This document shows, one piece after another, positions 49,882 to 59,388 of a stretch of DNA of 64,000 nt. The notes under the pieces are model-generated. The model saw only the letters and a program-made list of their open reading frames with translations, did no database searches and was not told the DNA's origin. This DNA comes from Planctomycetota bacterium (GTDB lineage Bacteria; Planctomycetota; UBA1135; GCA-002686595), in contig JAKVCD010000025.1 of NCBI GenBank assembly GCA_022446815.1, forward strand, positions 32,519-96,518, given 5' to 3'. Within the stretch, counting starts at the first letter, position 1. Each line of letters opens with the position of its first letter. The translations under genes and the position numbers were made by a program.

Positions 49882-50205
49882 ATGCTTCGATGGATCTCAA
49901 CAGCACTGCTCGTCCCCGCCCTCCTCTGCGCAGCCTCCAGCTGCTCGAGCGTCAAGTTCGAGCGGACCTCCGAGAGCGCCGGCACCTTCGTCTCCACTGG
50001 CGTGGCCTTCACCCTCTTCTCGATCGACATCCCGAAGAGCGCACTCAACATCGCGCGAGAGAACGCCTCCGACGCCAACCTCTCCAACATGGAGGTGAAG
50101 GAGGCCGTCGTGACGCCCCACCTCGGCTGGTTCGACTGGTTGCTCGACATCATCGGCATCCGCCGCGCGCGCATCGAGGGCACCTGGGGCTTCCAGGACG
50201 TCTGA
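49882..50205 (+). CDS. Small lipoprotein
   Basis: 107 residues. ATG 49882 gives a lipoprotein signal (LRWISTALLVPALLCAASSC) with lipobox ASSC. The mature part contains GTFVSTGVAFTLFSIDIPKS, NIARENASDANLSNMEV and WFDWLLDIIGIRRARIEGTWG. I know similar short proteins as TRL-like lipoproteins (I-G-x-x-x-x-x-I-x-G-x-W-G ending), of unknown function. It is divergent from galK and 42 bases before the acetyltransferase. Confidence 0.75.
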   Translation: MLRWISTALLVPALLCAASSCSSVKFERTSESAGTFVSTGVAFTLFSIDIPKSALNIARENASDANLSNMEVKEAVVTPHLGWFDWLLDIIGIRRARIEGTWGFQDV

Positions 50206-50247
50206 GCCAACGCGCGCCTCCCCACAAATCCTCAGAGAGCCTCTGCC

Positions 50248-51447
50248 TTGAGCGCTACCATCCGGACCGCACACCCCTGCGAAGAGCCCGAGCTCGCAGA
50301 GCTCGTCGAGCTCGCCTTTGATCGCGCAGACCGCGAATCTTGCTTCCTCGAACTCCTCGCGATCCATCACCCAAACTTCGACCCGGGGCTCTCCCTCGTT
50401 TCCGACGTCGATGGAGAGCGCGCTGGCTACGCCCTCTTCCTCCCCCGAGAGATCATCATCCGCGGTGTCCGCGTCCCGCTCTCTGTCGTCGCCCCTCTTG
50501 GTGTCCACCCCGAGCGTCGCGGGCAAGGGGTCGGCAAGCTCCTCATCGAGACGGGTCTCGCAGCGCTCGCAGACCGCGGGATCCGAGGCGCGATCGCGAT
50601 CGGCGCGCCGGACTACTACGGGGAGCTGGGCTTCGCGAGCGCCTTTGACCTGCACGTCGTCGATGCGCGGCCAGAGCACCTCCCCGAGCCGGACGCTCGC
50701 ACGCCCTGGCGCGCGATCACAGGGGAAGACCTTGAGGCCCTCTGCAGACTTCAGACCGAGAGCTATGAACAAGCCTCAGGCACAGAGCATCGCCTGCCCT
50801 CCCCGATCGAGTGGGACGGCCAAGCGCCCGGCTCTCACGCCTTAGCCATCGGCGCCAAGGGTGACCCGAGCGCCTACCTCCGCTTCCGCGTCCGCGAAGA
50901 GCTGGAGGTCATGGAGTGCTGCGCCAACGACTCCGACAGCGTTGAGGCCATCCTCGCCTTGATCCACCAACTCATCAGAGAGCATGGTCGGGCTCGGGCG
51001 CTCGTACATGTTCCGCCCGAGACCCGCACCTCGACGACCCTCTTACACCGCGGCGCCATCCTGGAGCACTCCACCTTCGGGGGCGGCTCTATGCTCGCGA
51101 TCACAGATCTCCCCGGTCTGATGAGAGACCTCACGCCATGGTGGGCCCCCGCGCTAGGAGACGCCTCGCTCTCTATCGGTGTCGGTGGGAGGCCATGCCG
51201 TATCGAGTCGAAGGGCGGTCGCCCGCAGGTCTCCGAGGGGCGCGCGACGCATCACCTCGAGGTCCCTTCCCCCGCGCTTCCAGGCCTCATCACAGGCCAG
51301 CGCAGCGCGCGCGAGCTCCTCTTTGATCCGGTGGTGCGCCACCAGAGCGGGCTCTCAGAGGAGGGGCGCGAGCTTGTCTGCAGGCTCTTCCCGAGGAACT
51401 CCTCCATGTGGACCTACTCCCCAGCCTTCGAGCTGGTGGACGCCTGA
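50248..51447 (+). CDS. GNAT acetyltransferase, Eis-like
   Basis: 399 residues from a TTG start. The N-terminal GNAT domain has the acetyl-CoA loop VVAPLGVHPERRGQGVGKLLIETGL (Q/R-x-x-G-x-G/A). GAPDYYGELGFASAF is the conserved Eis segment, where the Y-x-x-[FL]-G-[FY] motif lies. A second GNAT-like half and a C-terminal SCP2-type domain (LSIGVGGRPCRIES, ARELLFDP, LVCRLFP) complete the Eis layout. Eis proteins acetylate aminoglycosides or other amines; the natural substrate here is unknown. Confidence 0.85.
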   Translation: MSATIRTAHPCEEPELAELVELAFDRADRESCFLELLAIHHPNFDPGLSLVSDVDGERAGYALFLPREIIIRGVRVPLSVVAPLGVHPERRGQGVGKLLIETGLAALADRGIRGAIAIGAPDYYGELGFASAFDLHVVDARPEHLPEPDARTPWRAITGEDLEALCRLQTESYEQASGTEHRLPSPIEWDGQAPGSHALAIGAKGDPSAYLRFRVREELEVMECCANDSDSVEAILALIHQLIREHGRARALVHVPPETRTSTTLLHRGAILEHSTFGGGSMLAITDLPGLMRDLTPWWAPALGDASLSIGVGGRPCRIESKGGRPQVSEGRATHHLEVPSPALPGLITGQRSARELLFDPVVRHQSGLSEEGRELVCRLFPRNSSMWTYSPAFELVDA

Positions 51448-51457
51448 GCTCGCAGGC

Positions 51458-52558
51458 CTAGCGCTCGCGGCGGATGATGATCCAGCCCACCTGAGTCTCC
51501 GCGGGCATGGCGACCTCGCCAGGCTCTAAGAGGAAGGCTGTGGTGAGGTGCTGAGGCAGCCCGGGAGTCTTCCGATGGACCCAGCCGAGATCGCCCGCGC
51601 GCTCTTTACCGCCAGGGTCATCGTTGGAGAAGCGCGCGATCGGCTCAAAGGGATCTCCAGCCTCCAAGCGAGCGTGGATATCGCTTGCGAGGATGCGCGC
51701 CTCCTGAAGGCTGCGCTCAGGGTTAGGGACGACAGAAGAGCCGGCGTGAGTGATCAGCACTCCGCGGAAGCGGCCCCAGTTCTCTTCGACCAACTCCGGC
51801 GCGAGCTTCGATGGATCTACGCGCTGCAAGAGGTGCCAACCGAGGGGCGTTGCGACCGGCTGTGAGAGCTCCATAGGTGAGAGCTCGAAGGCCGCGCGCT
51901 TGAGCTGGGAGTCACGAGGACCCCGCTCGAATACGGCGTAGTCTCCGCCGCGCTCAGCAGAGAGGAGATCCATGGAGTGCTCGCGAGCAAGCTCGCCAAA
52001 GGCGGCGCCCGCCTCAAGCTCTGCACGCAGCTCCAGCAGGCGCGCTCGCACCTCTGCTCCACGGCCCTCTAAGAAGAGCTGACGTACAGCGACGTAAGTC
52101 TCCACGCGCTGCACCAAGTGCAGCGCGCTCTCTGACTCGATCACCTCACTCACCTCGTCAAGCTCAGCGCTCCAGAGGAACTCATCGAACTGCGGTGAGA
52201 GTACGCCCGCAGGGAAAGAGCCCAGGACACCATCCCCTCCAACACCAGCAGCTGCACGAACCTCGAGCACGAGCTCCTGAAAGCTCTTCTGCGCCGGCCC
52301 GTCAGAGTCCGCGCCCCGTCCGAGCACCCGCAGCCACTGCTGCGCCTGCTCGAAGGCCTGCTCACGCGCTCTGCCGCGCCCTTCTCCAAAGCCCAAGCTG
52401 AGGACCCTCACGCTCCGGAGCGGGGGCGCCTCCTCGCTGAGGTGCAAGGTGTTGACCAGCAGCGATCCCTCTCGTTCGGCCGGAGCTGCCCCGCCGCCTG
52501 TGATGAGCGCGAGCGCGAGCAGACCGCACCAAGCGAGGGGCCCCCTGAGAAAGTTCAC
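51458..52558 (-). CDS. Exported parvulin-type peptidyl-prolyl isomerase, three repeats
   Basis: 366 residues, GTG start, signal peptide about 1-27. Three parvulin-like modules are seen: one diverged (LSLGFGEGRGRAREQAFEQA to YVAVRQL, residues 50-165), one central (ELEAGAAFGELAREHSMDL, GGDYAVFERG, PVATPLGWHLLQR, 170-255), and a C-terminal one (LEAGDPFEPIARFSNDDPGG, GDLGWVHR, ETQVGWIIIRRE, 285-366). It acts on periplasmic or secreted substrates. It overlaps the stop of the 1233-residue repeat protein (GTGA), so it may fold that protein; this is inference. Confidence 0.82.
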   Translation of the reverse strand: MNFLRGPLAWCGLLALALITGGGAAPAEREGSLLVNTLHLSEEAPPLRSVRVLSLGFGEGRGRAREQAFEQAQQWLRVLGRGADSDGPAQKSFQELVLEVRAAAGVGGDGVLGSFPAGVLSPQFDEFLWSAELDEVSEVIESESALHLVQRVETYVAVRQLFLEGRGAEVRARLLELRAELEAGAAFGELAREHSMDLLSAERGGDYAVFERGPRDSQLKRAAFELSPMELSQPVATPLGWHLLQRVDPSKLAPELVEENWGRFRGVLITHAGSSVVPNPERSLQEARILASDIHARLEAGDPFEPIARFSNDDPGGKERAGDLGWVHRKTPGLPQHLTTAFLLEPGEVAMPAETQVGWIIIRRER

Positions 52559-55500
52559 GGCAGGCTGACGGTGACGTCTTTGATCTCGGAGTCGGGCTCG
52601 AGCACCACCTCAGGGACGTCCACTCGCTGGAAACCGCGGTAGACCTCTAGGCGGTACCTCCCAGGTCGGTAGCGACCGAGCACAGAGCGGCCATCCTCAC
52701 CAGTAGAGCCTTCACCGGAGAAGAGCCCACCGAAGGCACCGCCCACGTCTGTGACGACCCCTTCACCTCCGTCGAGGGGAGTGAGTTGCCCGCGCGCGCC
52801 TCGCACCGGCGCGCCAGAGCTGCCAAGGACGAGCAGCCGGACCTCGACACCAAGGTCCATGACGATCCTCGCCTCCCCGCCGGACTCGTCCACCTCGACC
52901 TCCACAGGAAGCGGAGCGGAGTAATCCTTCGCAGAGCAGGAGAGTGAGTAGGTGCCTACAGAGACAGGTCCCAGCTCAAAGCTGCCATCCTCTCGACTTC
53001 TCGTCCGAACAGGGCGTGGGTCCCGGGTCCCGCTGCGTGCTCCGGCGATGCGCGCGCCTTCAACAGGTGCTCCGGTCGAGTCAACGACCATACCCTTGAT
53101 GCTGAGCGCAGGGGGCAGCTCGACCTTGAGGCCGCGCTCGATGCGGCCGTCGAAGACCTCGATGATCAACGGATCAGATGCCGCGAGCTTCGGGCCCTCA
53201 TCGCTCCAGCCAGGACGAACGATCAGCTCGTACTCTCCAGGCGCGACGCGCTCGAAGCCGAAGCGGCCGTCTGAGTCCGTGCGGTCCTCGCTGCTCACGC
53301 CCTCAGAGGCGATGAGGGAGCCGAGCATCCCGCTGAACTCGGGCTGCTTGGTCGGGCGGAGGAAGACCCGCGCACGATTCACGGGCTCGCCAGTCTCGCG
53401 CGCGACGACCTCGCCCTCAACGCCACCCTCAGGCAGGTGGAGATCAAACTGCATCTCAGGTTGATCGGGGACGTCGAGGTCCATGCGGATCTCACGGCCG
53501 ACGCCTTGAACCTGGAGGGAGTACTCGCCGGAGCGCAGACCCGGGAACTCATAAGAGCCGTCAGAGCGAATCCGTGAGAGCTTGAAGTCGACACCGAGGA
53601 CGTTGTCGCCTTCGAATGAGATCGCGGTAACAGCCCCTCTTCGGACCGGCTCACCTCCATCGTAAACCACCCCATAGACCCTGCAGCCCGAGGCGTTGTC
53701 ATCGACGATGTCGTAGCGGATCGAGCGACCTTTGGGGATCGTCACGAGGTCAAAGTTCATGTTCCCTAGGAAGCTCGTGAAGTTGAGCTGCTCGTCTCCG
53801 CGGCTGACCACGAAGATGTAGGAGCCTGAGACCATGTTCTCGATCTTGTACTCGCCGTTCTCGTCCGTACCGGCCTCGTACAGGCCGCCCGGGACGTTCC
53901 CACCGCGACCTGGAGTCATGCGGTTCGGAGACAGAGCGAAGACGACAGTCCCGGGCATCGGACGACCGAAGCCGTCCTCGACGGTTCCGTAGGCGCCGCC
54001 GCCTTTCATGAGCTCCAGGACGACACCCTCGATCGGCTCTCCTGCCGCGACCTCAAGCTCCTCCTCGCTGACAGCCCCAGCGTAGTCCTCATGCAGCGCA
54101 TAGAGGCGGAGCCTCCCAGGCATGAGCCCCGTGAGCTCGAAGGCGCCTTGTGCGTCACTCAGGACGGAGTTGTCCGAGAACATCCCCGCGCCCGCCGCGT
54201 AGCTGAACAGCGCCGGGGGCATCATCGACGCCCCGAAGCTCCCGTCTACGTTCATCATTGTGTTCATGTCGCGTCGACGCTCACGCTCTGTCGGCGGCTC
54301 GACCTGGCCACTCTCCGCTGCGCGGCGCATCCGCCCACGGTCGCTGCGGCGGCGGTCGCGTCCGCGGTTCATGTCTTCGCGAGAGACAGCCACGACTTGA
54401 GCGCCTCGTACTGGGAGTCCATCAGAGTCGAGGACTAGCCCGCGCACGACCCCACCAGCTTGCATGCTGACGATCACGCCGCGCGTCGGCTCACCCTCTT
54501 TGACCATAATCTCCTCCACGATCTCGGTGAGATAACCCTCAGCGCGGAAGGTGAGTTCGACCTCTCCGGGCTCGACGCCCTCCAAGCGGAAGCGGCCTGC
54601 TGGATCCTCGAAGGTAGTGCCACCGGAGAAGGGGTTGTACTTCCCAGGTTCGCCCGCGCCAGCCATCACCCGGTCCATCCCAGAGATAGTGAACTCTGTC
54701 ACAGGCTCCGCGCGCTCGAGGTCCATGACGATGCCCTCTACGAACCCGCCTCGCTGGAGGACGACCTCTAGCTCCCCCTCTTGCTCCTCTGGGTTCCACT
54801 CCTGGCGCTTCGTCTCATAGCCAGGCTTCATGAACCGTAGACCGTGCGGGGCATCACCAGCACAGGGGCCAGCGACGAAGCGCCCGTCTTGATCAGTCAC
54901 GGGGAAGTCCCAACCTTCGACGGCCTGCGAGACCATCGGCGCTAGGGTGAAATCGAACTCCATGTTTCGGAAGTTCACCATGCGCCAACGAACCTGCACC
55001 CCGGGGAGCGGCGCACCTGCCGAATCGACTACGCGGCCAGCGACCATGGGACCGCTCTTCAGGCGGATGTCTTGGGCCTGGACGAGGACGCTGTCGACTG
55101 CGATGAGTGGCACGCCTTGGGCAGGGATGTGGCCAGGACCGATAGCCACGATGTCCACGTCTCCCTCCGGAACACCTTCGATCACATAGCGCCCTTCGGC
55201 GTCTGTGGTCGCGTGGGTGCGCTGGATGATCTCTTCGAGCATGCGGATGTCACGCAGCCCGCGCGGGACCGCGCCCACCTGCGCACCAGCTAGGGGGACC
55301 GGATCTCGATCCTCTTCCTCATCACCCGCGACCGAGAGCACCTGACCAGCGATGCGCCCGCCAGCGCGGATCCTCATCGTGACGTTGGTCTCTTCGCCAG
55401 CCTCCACTTCGAGGCCGACGGCGTGGGTGATCGTGTGCTCAGAGCTAGCGGCAGAGAGCTCGTATCCTTTGCCAGGAGCGACCCCCTCGAGACGGAACGA

Positions 55501-56256
55501 GCCGCTCTCATCGACTTGGACCTCCACGAGGCGCAGCGAGCCCTCTCGGAGCTGCCCGAGGAAGTGACCGGGACCAGGACTCAACACGACCGTCGCCCCG
55601 ATTGCAGGGGTCCCATCAGCCGCGAGGACCTCGCCGCTGATCGAGCCGGCGGGCTGGACCTCTACTGTCGCCGGACCACCAGAGCCAGACTCAACGACTG
55701 AGACCCGCACGGGGCGCGTCGCAGTGTGCGCGGGCCCGAAGGCGTCGAGGTAGTAGCGCCCGCTGCGGATCCCCTCGAAGGAGAAGTTGCCCAAGCTGTC
55801 TGTGAACTCCACCGCCGCAGGCTGGGTCCGCTCTGACATGTCCTCGTTGAAGGCCGCCAAGCGCAAGATGCGCCCGATGAACACGTCACCGGAGGGAGGC
55901 GTCGTGAGCAGCTCGACCCGCACCCCTGCTACCCCGACCTCTGTCCCCTCCTGAACGACGACGCCTGTGAGCGCGCCGCGCCCGCGGAGGCGGACGTAGG
56001 CGTCGCCCTCTGCCACCGCGCCGAGGTCTCGCTGATCGAGCTCTTCCTCTAGCCCGTCACCTCGAGCGATCTCAAGATCTTCAAGGGCTGAGGTGTCCGC
56101 AGCGCTGCCGTCGATGGTCGGCACGCTGAGATCGAACTCTGCCGGCTCTTCTCCCCCGTTGATGACGACAAGGAGGAGCGCGACGAGGCCTAAGGCGAGC
56201 GGGATGAGGAGGAGCGGCCGCTTTACAGCGCCGCGGGTGTGCTGAGGTAATGACAT
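52555..56256 (-). CDS. Large membrane-anchored carboxypeptidase-regulatory-like repeat protein
   Basis: 1233 residues. Residues 13-33 are a single membrane anchor (RPLLLIPLALGLVALLLVVI); all the rest is probably outside the cytoplasm. It is a string of at least ten beta-sandwich modules of CarboxypepD_reg type, each opening like VVDSAGAPLPGVQV, VLDSDGLPVRGAQV or VVDSTGAPVEGARI and closing with G-x-F-x-x-x-x-[LV]-x-P-G-x-[YV]. One module has an Arg-rich insertion (RDRRRSDRGRMRRAAES) and one an acidic loop. There is no catalytic carboxypeptidase domain. Related long proteins are common in planctomycetes. A surface scaffold is likely; the partner is unknown. It is translationally coupled to the PPIase. 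Confidence 0.85.
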   Translation of the reverse strand: MSLPQHTRGAVKRPLLLIPLALGLVALLLVVINGGEEPAEFDLSVPTIDGSAADTSALEDLEIARGDGLEEELDQRDLGAVAEGDAYVRLRGRGALTGVVVQEGTEVGVAGVRVELLTTPPSGDVFIGRILRLAAFNEDMSERTQPAAVEFTDSLGNFSFEGIRSGRYYLDAFGPAHTATRPVRVSVVESGSGGPATVEVQPAGSISGEVLAADGTPAIGATVVLSPGPGHFLGQLREGSLRLVEVQVDESGSFRLEGVAPGKGYELSAASSEHTITHAVGLEVEAGEETNVTMRIRAGGRIAGQVLSVAGDEEEDRDPVPLAGAQVGAVPRGLRDIRMLEEIIQRTHATTDAEGRYVIEGVPEGDVDIVAIGPGHIPAQGVPLIAVDSVLVQAQDIRLKSGPMVAGRVVDSAGAPLPGVQVRWRMVNFRNMEFDFTLAPMVSQAVEGWDFPVTDQDGRFVAGPCAGDAPHGLRFMKPGYETKRQEWNPEEQEGELEVVLQRGGFVEGIVMDLERAEPVTEFTISGMDRVMAGAGEPGKYNPFSGGTTFEDPAGRFRLEGVEPGEVELTFRAEGYLTEIVEEIMVKEGEPTRGVIVSMQAGGVVRGLVLDSDGLPVRGAQVVAVSREDMNRGRDRRRSDRGRMRRAAESGQVEPPTERERRRDMNTMMNVDGSFGASMMPPALFSYAAGAGMFSDNSVLSDAQGAFELTGLMPGRLRLYALHEDYAGAVSEEELEVAAGEPIEGVVLELMKGGGAYGTVEDGFGRPMPGTVVFALSPNRMTPGRGGNVPGGLYEAGTDENGEYKIENMVSGSYIFVVSRGDEQLNFTSFLGNMNFDLVTIPKGRSIRYDIVDDNASGCRVYGVVYDGGEPVRRGAVTAISFEGDNVLGVDFKLSRIRSDGSYEFPGLRSGEYSLQVQGVGREIRMDLDVPDQPEMQFDLHLPEGGVEGEVVARETGEPVNRARVFLRPTKQPEFSGMLGSLIASEGVSSEDRTDSDGRFGFERVAPGEYELIVRPGWSDEGPKLAASDPLIIEVFDGRIERGLKVELPPALSIKGMVVDSTGAPVEGARIAGARSGTRDPRPVRTRSREDGSFELGPVSVGTYSLSCSAKDYSAPLPVEVEVDESGGEARIVMDLGVEVRLLVLGSSGAPVRGARGQLTPLDGGEGVVTDVGGAFGGLFSGEGSTGEDGRSVLGRYRPGRYRLEVYRGFQRVDVPEVVLEPDSEIKDVTVSLP

Positions 56257-56376
56257 GTGCTTGATCAGGTCTTAGGACCTCGAGGGATACGCTCAAGACC
56301 TGTATTGATTCTCTCTGAAATCACCCCGATCGCCTAGCCCAAGGCCCGATCGCCTAACCCAAGGAGCGAGAGAGCC

Positions 56377-58290
56377 TCAGCTAGGAGCCTCACCGATGGG
56401 GAGCACCACGTGGGCCCTCGTCCCGTCGCTGTCACGCCTAGGGCCTAGCTCAATCCGACCGCCCATCTCGTCCACCACCCGCTTACAGATAGCGAGGCCT
56501 AGCCCCGTGCCGTGGGACTTGGTCGTGAAGTGCGGCTCGAAGAGGTGCGTGAGCGCTGTCTCGTCTAGACCTGAGCCCTCATCTAGGACCTCGATAGAGA
56601 CCTCTAAGGCCGACCGCTCCACGCGGACAAGCAGAGTGCCCCCCTTACTCATAGCCTCGAGGGCATTGGAGATGAGATTGATCAAGACCCGATGCAGGCG
56701 GGCAGGGTCCACCATGAGCTCGCCGCCCTCTCCCTCTCGGACCACCTCAACCTTGAGCTCTTCCGCCCAAGCGGCCTCGAGCTCGAGCACGTCCTGAATG
56801 AGCTGGTCGAGCGAGATCCACTCTGGGGCGAGCGCTCGCGCGCCCGCGAAGTCCGAGAACTCCTTCGCTATCTCGCGCATGTTGGCAACTTGCCGCTCTA
56901 CAAGCTCGAGCGTGCGCGTGAGGATCTTATCAAGCTCAGGGCTCTGCTCATCGCGCGCTCGCCGAAGGAGCTTCGTCGAGAGCAGGATCGGAGTGAGCGG
57001 ATTCTTGATCTCGTGGGCGATCTGCTGCGCCATCTCTCGCCACGCCGCCTCCTTCTCCGCGCGCACGAGCTGCTCACGGCTTGACTGGAGATCTTCCGTC
57101 ATCTGATTGAACGCGCGCGCGAGCTCAGCGAGCTCATCCTTGCCGCTCACCTCGATTCGTGCGTCTAGGTCACCAGCCGCGACCCTGCGAGTCCCCTGCT
57201 CCAGCGCCAAGATCGGCTGAGTGGTGCGGCGGGCGATGAGGAGCGTCCATAAGACGACGATCAAGAGCACGAGCAGCGTCGCAGAGATCAAGAGGCGCGA
57301 CAGCTCCTCGATGGTCACAGAGATGTCCTCATTGTTGATGCCGATCCCTACGACCCAGCCCAGGCCACCCTCCTCCTTGCTCGCGCAGTGTTTGAAGGCG
57401 GCGTTCTTCTTGTTCCCTCTGAATTCATACTCCGGGAAGAGATCCCACTCCCCAGCGCGCGCAGACTCGACCAAGATCGGCAGACCGACGTCCTCCTGGA
57501 CACGCATGCCGTAGAGCCCACGATCCTTGTGCGCGATGATCGTGTTCGCGTCATCTCTCCACAGCCAGGAATAGGAGGAAGAGCTCAGGTCTGCCCCAAT
57601 GAAGCCGCTGAAGGGGTCTCGTTCGCCGACCTCATCGAGCTCAGCCTGAACCACCGACCAGTTCAGCAGCCCATAGATCACCCCGACCGGCAGGGTCGGG
57701 TCGTTCGGTCCCCAGACCGGCTCAGCGAAGCCGACGTGGTAGTTCGCAGGGTCGACCACGTCCTCCTCCGCTCCCTGAAAGAGCTGAGCCTGGTGCTGGT
57801 CTACTGCGCTCTGGTCTCCAGCCATGGCGTCCGCGAACCATGCCTCGCTGGTGTACTCACGCCCCATCACGAGCGCCAACAGCTCTGGAGACATCTGCGC
57901 CCCAGAGCGATCCATGGTGTTGTGTGCGACGACCTCGCCATCCGCGTTCACGACGAGCAGGAGGTCGAAGGCTCCGCCGCGAGAGACGAAGCGGTTGAAG
58001 CGCTCTCTCAGTGGGCGGACGAACACGGCCTCGTCGCCCTCATAGTCACCTAAGGCCCACTCGACGAGCGGATCCTCAGCCCAGAGCTCGATGTCGAGAC
58101 GCCGCTCCTCGACGAGGTCATCGAGCCGGCCAGCAAGGTCTCCCGCGAGGCTGACCAAATAATGCCGCGCGACGTTCCAGGACAGCCGCTCAGCGAGCTG
58201 CGCGTTGACGAACCACGCGAAGCCTAGGAATGGCACGACCACCGCCGCGAGGACAGCGAGAACCCACTTCGTCGAGAGCCTGCGAATCAT
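56377..58290 (-). CDS. Sensor histidine kinase, NtrY-like
   Basis: 637 residues. TM1 at 8-28, an extracytoplasmic dCache-like sensor at about 40-330 (SLAGDLAGRLDDLVEERR, DLLLVVNADGEVVAHNT, VGVIYGLLNWS, GWVVGIGINNE), TM2 at 333-352, HAMP 354-405 and HisKA with the phosphorylated His426 in AQQIAHEIKNPLTPI. The ATPase domain shows NLISNALEAMSKGG (N box), DEGSGLD (G1) and GTGLGLAICKRVVDEMGG (G2). The HEIKNPLTPI form is typical of NtrY and relatives. No response regulator is adjacent, so the output is unknown. Confidence 0.93.
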   Translation of the reverse strand: MIRRLSTKWVLAVLAAVVVPFLGFAWFVNAQLAERLSWNVARHYLVSLAGDLAGRLDDLVEERRLDIELWAEDPLVEWALGDYEGDEAVFVRPLRERFNRFVSRGGAFDLLLVVNADGEVVAHNTMDRSGAQMSPELLALVMGREYTSEAWFADAMAGDQSAVDQHQAQLFQGAEEDVVDPANYHVGFAEPVWGPNDPTLPVGVIYGLLNWSVVQAELDEVGERDPFSGFIGADLSSSSYSWLWRDDANTIIAHKDRGLYGMRVQEDVGLPILVESARAGEWDLFPEYEFRGNKKNAAFKHCASKEEGGLGWVVGIGINNEDISVTIEELSRLLISATLLVLLIVVLWTLLIARRTTQPILALEQGTRRVAAGDLDARIEVSGKDELAELARAFNQMTEDLQSSREQLVRAEKEAAWREMAQQIAHEIKNPLTPILLSTKLLRRARDEQSPELDKILTRTLELVERQVANMREIAKEFSDFAGARALAPEWISLDQLIQDVLELEAAWAEELKVEVVREGEGGELMVDPARLHRVLINLISNALEAMSKGGTLLVRVERSALEVSIEVLDEGSGLDETALTHLFEPHFTTKSHGTGLGLAICKRVVDEMGGRIELGPRRDSDGTRAHVVLPIGEAPS

Positions 58291-58314
58291 CTCCCTAGTA
58301 TCCTAGAAGCCCGT

Positions 58315-59388
58315 ATGCGCGAGCCCAACTTCCCTCATGCTCCCAAGCGAGTCCTCCTCGTGCGATTCTCGCACTTGGGTGACGTCGTCTGTGCGCTGCC
58401 GCTCTATCACGCCCTGCGAGCGGCTCACCCAGCAGCGAGGATCGCCTGGGCCACTGAGGCCCCCTTCGCGCCCCTCCTAGAGGGCCTGCCAGGCCTCGAG
58501 CGGGTGATCCGCTTCGACCGCAGCGCGGGCCTAGCTGGCGCCGCTCGCCTCATCCGAGAGCTGCGTGCCTTCGCTCCAGACCTCTGCGTCGACGCCCAGG
58601 GGAACTGGAAGAGCGCCGTCGCAGCCCTCGCCTCAGGTGCCTCCCGTCGGGTCGGACTTCACCCTCGAGACTGGCGGGAGCCCTCGGCTCGTCACCTGAT
58701 GTCAGAGCACGCACCGCCAGCAGCCGGCCCGCACTCAGTCCAGCGTGGCGCTGCCCTCTCACAATACCTCGCCTGCGCGACGCCTGTCAGGCAGGACCCC
58801 GTAGTCTCAGCTTCGGAGCTTCAAGCCGCCAAAGCAGCCCTCGCGACGCGCCTCCCTGGAGACAAACCCTTCCTGATAGTCCACCTCTCTCGCCCCGGAG
58901 ATCCGCGCTCTTGGCCTGAGCAGCGCTACCGTGAGCTCGCGAGCCAAGCAGCCAAGGCCGATCATGGTGTGCTCTTCCTGTCAGGGCCTGAAGAGGCAGA
59001 CCTCGGAGCCCGGCTGGCCGCAGAGGTGCCTGCTGTCCAACATTGGGTCGGGCAGCGCGGACTCCGTGAGCTAGCAGCGCTCTTCACGGCTGCAACCCAG
59101 AGAGGTGCAGCCCTCTTAGCCTGCGACTCAGGCCCCATGCACCTCGCTGCAGCTTGTGGCTTGCCTGTGACGCTCCTCGCAGGCCCCCAAGACCCCGACG
59201 CCACAGGCCCCATGGCGTGGGGCTCAGCGCACTCTGCTGTGCGCGCTGCCCTCCCACCAGCCTGCGCGCCCTGCCTGCGCAGGCGCTGTCATCACCCCCG
59301 CGGAGCAGTTTGTATGAGCGAGCTCTCCGTGACCCGTGCCCTGTCCGCGCTCAGCGAGAACACAGGAGGAGCGCTCTCATGCGCATGA
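58315..59388 (+). CDS. Glycosyltransferase family 9 (heptosyltransferase-like)
   Basis: 357 residues of the GT-B type GT9 family that builds the LPS core. The N-terminus has VLLVRFSHLGDVVCALPLYHALR, then RLIRELRAFAPDLCVDAQGNWKSA; the C-terminal donor half has FLIVHLSRPGDPRSWPEQRY, LFLSGPEE and CDSGPMHLAAACGLPVTLLAGP (the conserved D-S-G-x-x-H-x-A). The SHLGD motif is the usual S-x-[IL]-G-D site. It is divergent from the kinase by 24 bases and overlaps the next gene by about 10 bases. Confidence 0.92.
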   Translation: MREPNFPHAPKRVLLVRFSHLGDVVCALPLYHALRAAHPAARIAWATEAPFAPLLEGLPGLERVIRFDRSAGLAGAARLIRELRAFAPDLCVDAQGNWKSAVAALASGASRRVGLHPRDWREPSARHLMSEHAPPAAGPHSVQRGAALSQYLACATPVRQDPVVSASELQAAKAALATRLPGDKPFLIVHLSRPGDPRSWPEQRYRELASQAAKADHGVLFLSGPEEADLGARLAAEVPAVQHWVGQRGLRELAALFTAATQRGAALLACDSGPMHLAAACGLPVTLLAGPQDPDATGPMAWGSAHSAVRAALPPACAPCLRRRCHHPRGAVCMSELSVTRALSALSENTGGALSCA

